From NCBI RefSeq assembly GCF_050563545.1, contig NZ_JBNXUM010000001.1, forward strand, positions 325,109-389,108: a stretch of 64,000 nucleotides of DNA. The letters run 5' to 3'. The notes beneath the pieces were generated by a model. That model made no database searches. It saw only the letters and a list, made by a program, of their open reading frames with translations, and had not been told where the DNA came from. Below, piece by piece: positions 34,633 to 43,537 of the stretch. The position numbers were made by a program, and so were the translations under genes. Numbering within the stretch: the first letter of the stretch is position 1; each line of letters begins with the position of its first letter. The stretch comes from Falsiroseomonas sp050563545. GTDB taxonomy: Bacteria; Pseudomonadota; Alphaproteobacteria; Acetobacterales; Acetobacteraceae.

Positions 34633-36441
34633 CTACAGCGGCGCGCAGGCCGCTGCCAGCCAGGCCCGCGCCGGCCCATCCAGCGCCGGCCCGACCTCCG
34701 CCAGCACCCGCGCGTGATACGCGTCCACCTGCGCGCGCTCCGCCGGCGTCAGCAGCGCCACCTCGATCAGCGCGCGGTCATAGGGTGCGAGGGTCAGCAC
34801 CTCAAATTCCAGGAAGGGCCTGGTTTGCCCCGGCTGCATCGCCGCTTGCTGCACCAGCAGCAGGTTCTCGATCCGGATCCCGTAGGCGCCGGGCTCGTAG
34901 AAGCCGGGCTCGTCCGACAGGATCATGCCGGGCTTCAGCGCCACCGGCTTCGCGGCGCGGCTGATCCCCGCAGGCCCCTCGTGCACGGACAGGAAGCTGC
35001 CGATCCCGTGCCCCGTGCCGTGGTCGTAGTCGAGCCCCGCCAGCCACAGCGGCCGCCGCGCGATGGCATCGAGGTGCGGGCCGGCCACGCCTTCGGGGAA
35101 GCGCGTCGCGGCCAGCGCCAGGTGGCCCTGCAGGACGCGGGTGTAGCGCTCCCGGATCTCGCGCGGCGCCTCGCCGGGACCGGTCCAGAGCGTGCGCGTG
35201 ACGTCGGTGGTGCCGTCGCGGTACTGCGCGCCGGAATCCAGCAGGAAGACCTCGTCGGGGTTGATGGCGCGGTCGGTCGCCGCGGTCGCGCGGTAATGCA
35301 CGATGGCGCCGTGCTCGCCGGCGCCGGCAATCGCGGGAAAACTCTCGGCGACGAAGTGCTGGCCGGCCCCGCGCAGCGCCAGCAGCCTGGCCGCGGCGCC
35401 CATCTCGGTCAGGCCGTCACGGGGGACGGCGGCGAACCAGGACAGGAAGCGGGCGAGCGCGACCGCGTCGCGCGCATGGGCGGCGCGCGCGCCCTGCTGC
35501 TCCACCGCGTTCTTGCAGGCGCGCGGCATCCGGCAGGGGTCCTCGCCCGGGACGACCGTCGCGCCGGCCTCGCGCAGGCGGCGCGCGAACCAGGCCGGCG
35601 TGACATCGGGGTCGAGCCGCACCTTGCGGCCCTTCAGCGCGTCCAGCGCCTCGGCCAGTTCGGCCGGCGCGCGCAGCGTCACGGCATTGCCGAGATGCGC
35701 CCGCAGCGCCGCGTCCGCCCGCGCGGGGTCGAGGAACAGCTCGACCGCGCCATCCGCCCCCAGCACCGCCTGCGCCAGGGCGAGCGGCGTGTGGAAGAGG
35801 TCGCCGCCGCGGATGTTCAGCAGCCAGGCCACGGAATGCGGGTCGGCCAGCACGGCCGCGTCCTCGCCGGCCTTGCGGAGCCCGGCGGCCGCGGCCTCGC
35901 GCTTCGCCGCGCTGTCCACGCCGGCGAAGGACAGGGGATGCCCAACGGCCGGGCCGGCGGGCGCGGCGGGCCGGTCGGTCCAGACCGCGTCCACGGGATT
36001 GGCGTCGAGCGGGACGAGCTCCGCGCCCGACCCCGCCAGGCGCTCGATCGCGGCCTCGGTGTGCAGCCAGGGGTCGTAGCCGATGCGCGTGCCCGGGGGC
36101 TCGGCGCGGAGGAGGTCGGAGGGCGGCTGGTCGGTGACGTGGCGCAGCGTCCAGAGCGCGGGATCGGCCTCGCGCCCGGCCTGGGTGGTGTAGCGGCCGT
36201 CCACGAAGAGATAGGCGCGGTCCCGCAGCACCAGCGCGAGCCCGGCCGATCCCGTGAAGCCCGTCAGCCAGGCCAGCCGCTCGGCGGACGGCGGCACGTA
36301 TTCCCCGAGGAAGGCGTCGGCGCGGGGGACCAGCACCCCGGCCAGGCCGAGGCGGGCGGTATGGGCGCGCAGCGCGGCGATCCGGTCGGCGGGGGTCGGG
36401 GCGTTGGTCAAGCGAGCCTCAACAATCCAACATGTGTCCAT
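34633..36441 (-). CDS. Aminopeptidase P family Xaa-Pro peptidase
   Basis: 602 residues, M24B metallopeptidase of the long (three-domain) aminopeptidase P type that removes an N-terminal residue preceding proline. Two creatinase-like N-terminal domains precede the pita-bread catalytic domain. Metal ligands are visible in 'LLDSGAQY' (Asp), 'GTTDVTRT' (Asp), 'GTGHGIG' (His), 'DEPGFYEPG' (Glu) and 'EFEVLT' (Glu). Likely cytoplasmic. An alternative start is the TTG at 36411, which has GAGG 8 bases upstream, whereas the ATG at 36441 has no clear ribosome site. Confidence 0.92.
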   Translation of the reverse strand: MDTCWIVEARLTNAPTPADRIAALRAHTARLGLAGVLVPRADAFLGEYVPPSAERLAWLTGFTGSAGLALVLRDRAYLFVDGRYTTQAGREADPALWTLRHVTDQPPSDLLRAEPPGTRIGYDPWLHTEAAIERLAGSGAELVPLDANPVDAVWTDRPAAPAGPAVGHPLSFAGVDSAAKREAAAAGLRKAGEDAAVLADPHSVAWLLNIRGGDLFHTPLALAQAVLGADGAVELFLDPARADAALRAHLGNAVTLRAPAELAEALDALKGRKVRLDPDVTPAWFARRLREAGATVVPGEDPCRMPRACKNAVEQQGARAAHARDAVALARFLSWFAAVPRDGLTEMGAAARLLALRGAGQHFVAESFPAIAGAGEHGAIVHYRATAATDRAINPDEVFLLDSGAQYRDGTTDVTRTLWTGPGEAPREIRERYTRVLQGHLALAATRFPEGVAGPHLDAIARRPLWLAGLDYDHGTGHGIGSFLSVHEGPAGISRAAKPVALKPGMILSDEPGFYEPGAYGIRIENLLLVQQAAMQPGQTRPFLEFEVLTLAPYDRALIEVALLTPAERAQVDAYHARVLAEVGPALDGPARAWLAAACAPL

Positions 36442-36588
36442 ATCAAGACATGCGTTTTGCGCATGCCTCAGGCGTTGTTGCGGCGCAGCAAAAGGGCGGC
36501 CGCCGGTCCTATCTACGGGCCTGTCGCGCGACCGCTGCCTCGGGCCATGGGGACCCGGACAAGCCGCGCGGAACCGCAGGACTGCACC

Positions 36589-36927
36589 ATGAACCCCCGT
36601 GACACCCAGGAACAGATCGGGCTGTTCCCCGTCTCGAACACCCCTGGCTCGGCCGGGATCGACGCCATGCTGGCCGAGGCCTACCAGGCCCGCGATGCCG
36701 CGATCGTCTCCGGGCTGCGCCGCGCCTTCTCGGCGCTGTGGCAGGTCGTGACGACCTGGCCCTCGCGCCGTGCCGCCTATGAGCAGCTGCGCGGGCTGAC
36801 CGACCGCGAGCTCGCCGATATCGGCCTGACGCGCGGCGACATCGCGAAGGTCTTCGACCCCGGCTTCAAGGCGCCCGCGCGCGCCGCGAACCTCAACCTG
36901 GCGAGCCGCGCCCCCCGCGCCGCCTAA
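36589..36927 (+). CDS. DUF1127 domain protein
   Basis: 112 residues. The C-terminal half carries DUF1127: 'AYEQLRGLTDRELADIGLTRGDIAKVFD'. This Arg-containing motif occurs in small alphaproteobacterial proteins, some of which affect RNA turnover and phosphate or stress responses. The N-terminal half ('PGSAGIDAMLAEAYQARDAAIVSGLRRAFSALW') is helical and amphipathic. The gene stands alone, divergent from the peptidase gene, in a 147-bp spacer with an inverted CATGCG/CGCATG at about 36449-36465. Confidence 0.82.
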   Translation: MNPRDTQEQIGLFPVSNTPGSAGIDAMLAEAYQARDAAIVSGLRRAFSALWQVVTTWPSRRAAYEQLRGLTDRELADIGLTRGDIAKVFDPGFKAPARAANLNLASRAPRAA

Positions 36928-36934
36928 GGTCCAC

Positions 36935-37016
36935 TCCGCGAGGGTTCCCGCCCCCCCACTTCGGGCCCTCGCGGACGCACGGGGCCGGCGCCTCCCTCCC
37001 CCGGGCAGCCGGCCCC
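36935..37016 (+). terminator. Two successive hairpins after the DUF1127 gene
   Basis: First hairpin: TCCGCGAGGG (36935-36944) with CCCTCGCGGA (36966-36975), perfect 10-bp arms. Second: GGGGCCGGC (36981-36989) with GCCGGCCCC (37008-37016), followed by GTTCTTAT. They separate this gene from convergent prmA and could terminate both. Confidence 0.6.
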
Positions 37017-37020
37017 GTTC

Positions 37021-37941
37021 TTATCGGCGGCGCAGCACCAGCGTCGTCCAGGGCCCGACGGGCAGGGCGCGCTCCAGCACCAGCCCCTGCCGGCGATGCG
37101 CGGCGAGGACCATGCGGGCCTGGCTGCCGAGCAGGCCGGCGAGGATCGCCGTCCCCCCCGGGGCGAGGCCCGTCGCCAGGTGCCTCGCCATTGCACAAAG
37201 CGGCCGCGCGAGGATGTTCGCGAAGACCAGGTCGTAGGGCCGGCCCGCCCTCACATGCCGCTCCCCCCACCCGTCGGCGAGCCGCGCGCGAACCAGCGAC
37301 CCCACGCCGTTCATGCGCGCATTCTGCCCCGCGACGCGCACGCTCCAGGGTTCGATGTCGGTGGCGAGCACGCGGCGATGCCTTCGCTTCGCCGCCGCCA
37401 TCGCGAGGATCCCCGACCCCGTGCCGAGATCGAGCACGCGCCGCATCGGCCGCCGGTCCTTTGCCGCGCGCGCGAAGGCGACCAGGCAGCCGCGTGTGGA
37501 CGCGTGCTCGCCCGAGCCGAAGGCGATGCCGGCATCGAGCACCAGCACCGTGCGCCCATAGATGCGGCGCGGCGGGATATGCGTCGGGCGGATCAGGAAG
37601 TCGCCGCCGATCTCCTGCTCGCCGAAGGAGGCGATAGTGCGGGCAAGCCAGCCCTCGGCCTCGACGGGCGCGGCCTGTAGCGCGCCGTCGTGGCCGGTGA
37701 CGGCGGAGGCGAGCGCGAGCGCGCCGGCCAGTTCCTCCTCGCCGCTGCCCTGCGCCCGCACGCCCTCGACGCGCCAGGTGTCGCTGGCCTCGTCGAGGAA
37801 GAGCGCGACGGTGCGGCAGACCGTCTGCAGCGCGGCCTCGAAGGCGGGCACGGCCTCCTCGGGTAGCGCGTCGATCCAGATGGTCTCGAGCGGATCGGCG
37901 CGGCGGTCGCGCCTGCCGGTGGAGTAGACGTCCCGTGTCAT
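37021..37941 (-). CDS. prmA: Ribosomal protein L11 methyltransferase
   Basis: 306 residues. It trimethylates ribosomal protein L11 using S-adenosylmethionine. An N-terminal L11-recognition domain (to about 120) precedes the class I methyltransferase domain with 'FGSGEHASTRG', 'LDLGTGSGILAMAA' and 'FANILARPL' (the NILA variant of the NPPY-type motif). It directly follows the uvrD-type helicase stop with no gap, so the two are probably one transcript. Confidence 0.92.
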   Translation of the reverse strand: MTRDVYSTGRRDRRADPLETIWIDALPEEAVPAFEAALQTVCRTVALFLDEASDTWRVEGVRAQGSGEEELAGALALASAVTGHDGALQAAPVEAEGWLARTIASFGEQEIGGDFLIRPTHIPPRRIYGRTVLVLDAGIAFGSGEHASTRGCLVAFARAAKDRRPMRRVLDLGTGSGILAMAAAKRRHRRVLATDIEPWSVRVAGQNARMNGVGSLVRARLADGWGERHVRAGRPYDLVFANILARPLCAMARHLATGLAPGGTAILAGLLGSQARMVLAAHRRQGLVLERALPVGPWTTLVLRRR

Positions 37942-40167
37942 TCAGGCCTGGTCCGCGGGCTTCACGAAGCGGTCGAGGACGCGCTTCGTGTCGGACTTGT
38001 CGAAGGCGATCTCGAGGCGGTCGTCATCCACCGCGGTCACCGTGCCGTAGCCGAACTTATCGTGGAACACGCGGTCGCCGCGCTGGAAGCTGGCGACCTG
38101 CGCAGGCCGTTCCTTCACCTCCCACGATCCTGCCTCGATCACGCGAGGGCGTCGCGCGAAGAGGCCGCCGCCGGCGCCGAACACCGACGGCACGTCGCGC
38201 TGCATGCGCATGGCGCTCGCGCCCTCGCGCGTCACCATGTCCTCGGGCAGCTCGTCCAGGAAACGCGACGGGATCGCGGAGGACCAGTTGCCGTAGATCC
38301 GGCGGTTCGCGGCGTGGCTGATCACCGCGCGCTTCCGCGCCCGCGTGATGCCGACGTAAGCGAGGCGCCGCTCCTCCTCCAGCGCCTTCTCGCCACCCTC
38401 ATCCAGGCTGCGCTGCGACGGGAACAGCCCTTCCTCCCAGCCCGGCAGGAAGACCGTGTCGAACTCGAGGCCCTTCGCCGCGTGCAGCGTCATCACCTGC
38501 ACGCGCTCGCCCTCGGCGTTCTCGTCATTCTCCATCACCAGCGCGACGTGATCCAGGAACCCCGCGAGCGACTGGAACTCCCCCATCGCGCGCAGCAGTT
38601 CCTTCAGGTTCTCGAGCCTGCCCTGCGCCTCCGGGTCCTTCTTCACCGTGGCGGCTTCCTGCCACATCGCGGTGTAGCCGCTCTCCTCCAGCATCGTCGC
38701 GGCCGCGACGACATGGCCTTCTTTCTCGTTCACGCCGCGCCAGCGCGCGAAGCCCTGCATGAGTTCGCGGATCGCGTTGCGCGGCTTCGGCTTCAGCGCG
38801 TCGCCTTCCACGATGCGCTCGGCGGCGGCCGCGAGCGGGATGCGTTCCACCCGCGCGAGGTCATGGAGCAGCCGCAGCCCGCTCTCGCCCAGGCCCCGCT
38901 TCGGCGTGTTGACGATGCGCTCGAAGGCGAGGTCGTCGGCGGGCTGGTTGAGGATGCGGAGATACGCCATCGCGTCGCGGATCTCCGCGCGCTCGTAGAA
39001 CTTCAGCCCGCCCACAACGCGATAGGGCAGGCCGAGCACGATGAGACGTTCCTCGAAGCTGCGGGTCTGGAAGCCCGCGCGCACCAGGATCGCGCATTCG
39101 CTCAGGCTCTCGCCGGATCGCCGCGCCGTCTCGATGCGGTCGCCGACCATGCGCGCCTCCTCCTCGCTGTCCCAGAGCGAGACGACGCGCACCTTCTCGC
39201 CGTCGGCGTCGTTGCGCCCGGGCCGCAGCGTCTTGCCGAGGCGCCCCGTGTTGCGCGCGATCAGTCCCGACGCCGCGCCGAGGATGGGGCGCGTCGATCG
39301 GTAATTGGCTTCCAGCCGCACGATCTTCGCGCCGCGAAAATCCTTCTCAAAGCGCAGGATGTTCTCGATCTCGGCGCCGCGCCAGGAATAGATGGACTGA
39401 TCGTCGTCGCCGACGCAGCAGATGTTCTGAGGCTGCGGGTCGGGGCGCTGCGCCAGCAGGCGCAGCCAGAGATACTGCACGAGGTTCGTGTCCTGGTACT
39501 CGTCGACCAGGATGTAGCGGAAGGTCCGGTGGTAGTCGGCCAGCACCTCGGCGTGGCCGCGCAGGATCTCCGTCACGTGCAGCAGCAGGTCGCCGAAATC
39601 CGCGGCGTTGAGGTCGCGCAGGCGCTGCTGGTAGCCCTCGTACAGCGCCTTGGCGCGGCCCGCGGCGTAGTCCGTGTCCTCGGCCGGCGTGACGCGCGCG
39701 GGCGTCAGGCCGCGGTCCTTCCAGCGCTGGATCTGCGCCATCAGCCCCTGCGGCGGCCAGCGCTTGGTGTCGACGCCCGCGACCTCCATCACCTGCTTCA
39801 ACAGGCGAAGCTGGTCGTCGGTGTCGAGGATGGTGAAGGACGGATTGAGCCCGACCAGGGCCGCGTGGCGGCGCAGCATGCGCGCACACAGCGCGTGGAA
39901 GGTGCCGAGCCAGAGCCCCTCCACCGGGCGGCCGAGGATCGCCCCGATCCTCTCGCGCATCTCGCGCGCGGCCTTGTTGGTGAAGGTGACGGCGAGCACT
40001 TCCCAAGGCCGCGCCTTGCCGCTCATCAATATGTGGGCGAAGCGCGTCGTCAGCACGCGCGTCTTGCCGGTGCCGGCGCCGGCCAGCACCAGGAGCGGGC
40101 CGTCGATGGTCTCGACGGCCTCGCGCTGCTCGGGGTTCAGCTTCGCCAGATACTCGCTCACTGGCAC
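37942..40167 (-). CDS. uvrD: UvrD/PcrA-type superfamily 1 DNA helicase
   Basis: 741 residues. ATP-driven 3'-5' DNA unwinding in repair and replication. Motifs in order: Q-motif 'LNPEQREAVE', Walker A 'AGAGTGKT' (31-38), Ia 'TFTNKAAREM', II 'VDEYQDTN', III 'VGDDDQSIYSWRGA', IV 'LEANYRST', V 'MTLHAAKGLEFDTVF', VI 'YVGITRARK'. The C-terminal Tudor-like tail ('GDRVFHDKFGYGTVTAV') is typical of UvrD/PcrA and binds RNA polymerase in known cases. Its start overlaps the end of the pentapeptide gene by 10 bp. Rep is less likely because of the tail. Confidence 0.92.
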   Translation of the reverse strand: MPVSEYLAKLNPEQREAVETIDGPLLVLAGAGTGKTRVLTTRFAHILMSGKARPWEVLAVTFTNKAAREMRERIGAILGRPVEGLWLGTFHALCARMLRRHAALVGLNPSFTILDTDDQLRLLKQVMEVAGVDTKRWPPQGLMAQIQRWKDRGLTPARVTPAEDTDYAAGRAKALYEGYQQRLRDLNAADFGDLLLHVTEILRGHAEVLADYHRTFRYILVDEYQDTNLVQYLWLRLLAQRPDPQPQNICCVGDDDQSIYSWRGAEIENILRFEKDFRGAKIVRLEANYRSTRPILGAASGLIARNTGRLGKTLRPGRNDADGEKVRVVSLWDSEEEARMVGDRIETARRSGESLSECAILVRAGFQTRSFEERLIVLGLPYRVVGGLKFYERAEIRDAMAYLRILNQPADDLAFERIVNTPKRGLGESGLRLLHDLARVERIPLAAAAERIVEGDALKPKPRNAIRELMQGFARWRGVNEKEGHVVAAATMLEESGYTAMWQEAATVKKDPEAQGRLENLKELLRAMGEFQSLAGFLDHVALVMENDENAEGERVQVMTLHAAKGLEFDTVFLPGWEEGLFPSQRSLDEGGEKALEEERRLAYVGITRARKRAVISHAANRRIYGNWSSAIPSRFLDELPEDMVTREGASAMRMQRDVPSVFGAGGGLFARRPRVIEAGSWEVKERPAQVASFQRGDRVFHDKFGYGTVTAVDDDRLEIAFDKSDTKRVLDRFVKPADQA

Positions 40168-40655
40168 GTCCCCACGGAACCGGCCGCACAGATGCGCTGC
40201 CCGTCGGTCCAGCGCGCGCCGTCGAGCGTCGCGCCGGACAGATCGGCGCCCGCCAGCATCGCGCCCGTCAGGTCGGCGCCCGAGAGATCCGCGCGGAACA
40301 GCCGCGCGCGGCGGAGGTCGGTGCGCACCAGCTTCGCACCCCGCAGCTCCGCCCGCGTCAGGTCGGCCTCGCGCAGCGTGGCGTCGGTCAGGTTGGCCTC
40401 GGACAGGTCGGCGGAGACGAAGCGCACATCGATCGCCTCGGCGCCGACCAACATCGCGCCATGCAGCCTGGCGCGCTGGAAGGACGCGTCGCGCAGCGTC
40501 GCGCGCGAGAGGTCAGCGCCCGAGAGGTCGCGCCCATCCAGCAGGCAGCGCCGCCAGACCACATCAGGGCCTGGCGGGTCGGTGCAGGACGCCATGGCCG
40601 GCGATGCGGCCAGCATCGCCAGCACGGCGGGAATCCAGAGGGATCGACGGGGCAC
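40158..40655 (-). CDS. Exported pentapeptide-repeat protein
   Basis: About 165 residues. Signal-peptide-like N-terminus ('SLWIPAVLAMLAASPAMA', then Ser-Cys), followed by about 20 tandem A(D/N)LXX pentapeptides forming a right-handed beta-helix ('LSGADLSRATLRDASFQRARLHGA', 'LSEANLTDATLREADLTRAEL'). Pentapeptide proteins such as Qnr/MfpA mimic DNA and act on gyrase in the cytoplasm, but the apparent export signal argues against that here. The start is uncertain: the GTG at 40655 gives the cleanest signal; an ATG at 40700 adds 15 residues. Two Cys pairs (near both ends) may cap the helix. Confidence 0.78.
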   Translation of the reverse strand: MPRRSLWIPAVLAMLAASPAMASCTDPPGPDVVWRRCLLDGRDLSGADLSRATLRDASFQRARLHGAMLVGAEAIDVRFVSADLSEANLTDATLREADLTRAELRGAKLVRTDLRRARLFRADLSGADLTGAMLAGADLSGATLDGARWTDGQRICAAGSVGTCQ

Positions 40656-40705
40656 GGCGCCGGATATAGAACAGCCTGCGAACGTCTCCAACCGCCGCAC
40701 ACGCC

Positions 40706-41641
40706 TTGGCCTTCATCGGAACCGCACTCGAATGGATGGCCCGGCGCGGCGGGCTGTTGCTTGCCGGCTGCATCTTCGTGGGCCTGGCCGTCCCCCCGCT
40801 GGCCTCGCTGCTGCGGGAGACGCTGACGATCACCGTCGCGGGGCTGATGACGCTGGTGATGCTGCGCATCGACCTCGTGCAGGTCGTCTCCTATCTCCGC
40901 CGGCCGCTCCTGGTCGCGGCGTTGCTGGCCTGGCTGCTGCTGGCCTGCCCGCTGATCGCCTTCGCCGTCGCGCGCGCCACGGGGCTCGACGGGCCGCTCG
41001 GCGCTGCGCTGGTGATCATGGCGACGGGCTGCGCCGCAACCTCCTCGCCGGCCTTCGCGCGGCTGGTGGGGCTGGATGCCTCGATCTCCCTGGTCGCGGC
41101 GGTGCTGTCCACACTGCTCGTGCCCTTCACGGCGCCGCCGCTGGCGCTCGGGCTGCTCGGCGTCGATCTCTCGATCTCGATCGCCGCGCTGATGGGACGG
41201 CTGGCGCTGATCGTGCTGCTGCCGCTGGCGGTCGCGCTGGCGATCCGCCGCATGGTCGCGCCGGCGCGGCTGGCGGCCTGGTCTGGGCGGGTGGACGGAA
41301 CGATCGTGCTGCTGCTCGTGATCTACGGCATCGGCGTGATGGACGGGATGCAGGCCAGGCTGCTGTCGGACCCGGCCTGGGTCGCGGGCGGGCTGGCGCT
41401 CGCATTCGCGGGCAATCTCGGGCTCAACCTGCTGACCGCCGCGGCGATGTGGCGCACGGGGCGGCGCATCGCGCTCGCGGCAGGGCTGCTCAGCGGCAAC
41501 CGGAACATGGCGCTCTACCTTGCGGTGCTGCCGGCCGCGACCGAGCCGCGGATCCTGCTGTTCTTCGCGCTCTGCCAGTTCCCGCTCTTCCTCAGCCCCT
41601 TCCTGCTGCGCCCGGTCTACGACCGCTTGCGGCACGGCTGA
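40706..41641 (+). CDS. BASS-like membrane transporter
   Basis: About 311 residues with nine to ten hydrophobic helices, organised as in the bile acid:sodium symporter/AEC-like fold ('TGCAATSSPAFARLVGL' discontinuous-helix motif and 'GLLSGNRNMALYLAVLP' in the second half). It is an inner-membrane secondary transporter; substrate unknown. The frame begins with a TTG at 40706; an ATG at 40736 is an equally possible start, neither with a clear ribosome site. It is divergent from the pentapeptide gene, with the starts only about 50 bp apart. Confidence 0.75.
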   Translation: MAFIGTALEWMARRGGLLLAGCIFVGLAVPPLASLLRETLTITVAGLMTLVMLRIDLVQVVSYLRRPLLVAALLAWLLLACPLIAFAVARATGLDGPLGAALVIMATGCAATSSPAFARLVGLDASISLVAAVLSTLLVPFTAPPLALGLLGVDLSISIAALMGRLALIVLLPLAVALAIRRMVAPARLAAWSGRVDGTIVLLLVIYGIGVMDGMQARLLSDPAWVAGGLALAFAGNLGLNLLTAAAMWRTGRRIALAAGLLSGNRNMALYLAVLPAATEPRILLFFALCQFPLFLSPFLLRPVYDRLRHG

Positions 41642-41722
41642 CATCGCGGGATATCGATAGCGCAATCGCTGGTCGTTGCACCGCGCCCCACGCTAGCCTG
41701 TTGCGAGAGGAAGAGGCACGCC

Positions 41723-42601
41723 ATGGCCAGGAAGCACAAGAAGCACGACGACGGGAAGCCGAAGAAGGCACGGGAGCCGTCGCCGCCGCCCGCAAAGGAC
41801 AGCCCCTTCCGCGCCGACGGCAAGCTCTCCCGCAAGGCCTATGAGGCCGCGCTGTTCGACCTGCATGTCGAGCTCGTGAAGCTGCAGGAATGGGCGAAGG
41901 CGACGGGCGCCAAGGTCTGCATCGTGTTCGAGGGCCGCGACGGCGCCGGCAAGGGCGGAACCATCAAGGCGATCACCGAACGCGTCAGCCCCCGCGTCTT
42001 CCGCGTCGTCGCGCTGCCGGCGCCGACGGAACGGCAGAAATCCCAGATGTACATCCAGCGCTACATCGAGCACCTGCCCGCCGGCGGCGAGATCGTCATC
42101 TTCGACCGTTCCTGGTACAACCGGGCGGGCGTCGAGCGCGTCATGGGATACGCCACGGACCAGCAGGTCGAGCGCTTCCTCCAGACGGTCCCGGCGGTGG
42201 AGAAGGCCATCATCGAATCCGGCGTCATCCTGCTGAAGTACTGGCTCGAGGTCGGCATGGAGGAGCAGACGAAGCGCCTGACGGAGCGCATCGAGGACGG
42301 CCGGAAGACCTGGAAGCTCTCGCCGATGGACCTGAAGAGCTACAGCCGCTGGCACGACTATTCGCGCGCGCGGGACGCGATGTTCCAGGCGACGGACAGT
42401 TCCTGGGCGCCCTGGTACGTCGTGCATTCCGACGACAAGCGGCGCGCGCGGCTGAACATCATCCGCCACCTCCTGCGCCACATCCCCTACGAGGCGCCGA
42501 AGCGGGACAAGGTGAAGCTGCCGAAGCGCGGCGACCCCGGCGGCTATGTCGAGCCCGACTATCCCTGGAAGGTCGTGACGGATACGGTCGGGCCGGGCTG
42601 A
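41723..42601 (+). CDS. ppk2: Polyphosphate kinase 2
   Basis: 292 residues, a single-domain PPK2. It moves phosphate between polyphosphate and nucleoside diphosphates (or monophosphates in other classes). Walker A 'GRDGAGKGGT' (71-80), Walker B 'FDRSWYNR' (127-134) and the lid 'RIEDGRKTWKLSPMD' are intact. The N-terminal ~30 residues are Lys/Pro-rich. GAGGAAGAGG lies just before the ATG. No exopolyphosphatase or ppk1 is nearby, but two pyrophosphatases lie 10 kb away. Confidence 0.93.
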   Translation: MARKHKKHDDGKPKKAREPSPPPAKDSPFRADGKLSRKAYEAALFDLHVELVKLQEWAKATGAKVCIVFEGRDGAGKGGTIKAITERVSPRVFRVVALPAPTERQKSQMYIQRYIEHLPAGGEIVIFDRSWYNRAGVERVMGYATDQQVERFLQTVPAVEKAIIESGVILLKYWLEVGMEEQTKRLTERIEDGRKTWKLSPMDLKSYSRWHDYSRARDAMFQATDSSWAPWYVVHSDDKRRARLNIIRHLLRHIPYEAPKRDKVKLPKRGDPGGYVEPDYPWKVVTDTVGPG

Positions 42602-42633
42602 GGGCCCGCGGACGACGCCGGCCAGGACCCGCC

Positions 42634-42975
42634 ATGCCATCGGACGGCATGCCGGCCGCGGCGCCGGTCCCGTCCCGGACTTCGCGACGGTGGCGGCCAA
42701 CACGCAGCGCTTCGGCCGATGGTCTACAAGGAGCCTTCGCCAGCGTCCTGCCACGCCACCACTTCGCGCTGATCACCAACTCCGCCGCGCCCGCACAGCA
42801 CCGCAACGCCGCGATCCGGCTCGGGCAGTTCCGCCCGCCCGACCTCCGCGCCGCGCCCTTCGGCTGGCCGGTGGACCCCGTCTTCGCCTTCGGCAATGCC
42901 CGGTGGCGGAAGTCGGTCGTGCTCCGGGACCGCGACCATGTCGCGCGCCTGGTGGCGCCGACGGCGGGAAACTGA
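42634..42975 (+). CDS. Hypothetical protein, doubtful
   Basis: An open frame of 113 residues between ppk2 and the next gene. The first 30 residues are Pro/Arg/Ser-rich and unconvincing. From about residue 34 it looks protein-like ('FASVLPRHHFALITNSAAPAQHRNAAIRLGQF', then 'GWPVDPVFAFGNARWRKSVVLRDRDHVARLVAP'). I recognise no family. It may start later or be the remnant of a larger gene; antisense frames here look less natural. Confidence 0.35.
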   Translation: MPSDGMPAAAPVPSRTSRRWRPTRSASADGLQGAFASVLPRHHFALITNSAAPAQHRNAAIRLGQFRPPDLRAAPFGWPVDPVFAFGNARWRKSVVLRDRDHVARLVAPTAGN

Positions 42976-43059
42976 CGGCGCACTTTCCCTGTTCACCTCC
43001 CCTGTTCACGCGGCGGCGCGGCGGGCGTTAAGCTGGCGCCCTCACGGCAAGAGAAGCCC

Positions 43060-43491
43060 ATGTCCTGGCCCGTTTCCCGCCCTGGCGAACCCGCCGATCA
43101 CGACCGTCCCTGGCACTGGGTGAGCCGGGTGGAGGATGGCGGGTCGCACCCGCTGCCGCTGGGCTGGAACCCGCATCTGCGCCACTGGGTGCTGTGGGAC
43201 GGCGCGACGATCGCGCCCGAAGAAGCGGCGCGCCGCTTCGCCTATCTCGGCCCCTGCATGACGCCGGCCGAGACCGAGGCGAAGCTCGCCGAGGCGGTCG
43301 CCGCAGCCACGCCCGCCGCCCCCCCGCCGGAGGCGGAGCCGCGGGGCCTGGCGGCTCTCGCCGCCTCCGCCCTGCCAGAGCCGCCGCCCGAGATGGTCTA
43401 CAAGAAGAAGGCGATGGTGATGCACCTGATGATCTTCGCGGGGACGCTGTTCGGCACGCTCTTCATCGCCGAGAAGTTCATCCTGAGATAG
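43060..43491 (+). CDS. Hypothetical protein with C-terminal membrane anchor
   Basis: 143 residues. The N-terminal part is Trp-rich ('PWHWVSRVEDGG', 'LGWNPHLRHWVLWDG'), followed by an Ala/Pro linker and one C-terminal transmembrane helix ('MVMHLMIFAGTLFGTLFIAEKFIL'). This looks like a tail-anchored inner-membrane protein with a cytoplasmic head. No known family recognised. It is convergent with metF and followed by a hairpin. Confidence 0.65.
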   Translation: MSWPVSRPGEPADHDRPWHWVSRVEDGGSHPLPLGWNPHLRHWVLWDGATIAPEEAARRFAYLGPCMTPAETEAKLAEAVAAATPAAPPPEAEPRGLAALAASALPEPPPEMVYKKKAMVMHLMIFAGTLFGTLFIAEKFILR

Positions 43492-43498
43492 ACCCAGG

Positions 43499-43537
43499 GC
43501 GGCCGCCTTCGCCGCAGCGCGACGCGGCCGCGCTTTT
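43499..43537. terminator. Hairpin with T-run between convergent genes
   Basis: GCGGCCGC (43499-43506) and GCGGCCGC (43524-43531, self-complementary) form a hairpin followed by GCTTTT. It fits a rho-independent terminator for the tail-anchored protein gene and ends at the metF stop. Confidence 0.6.
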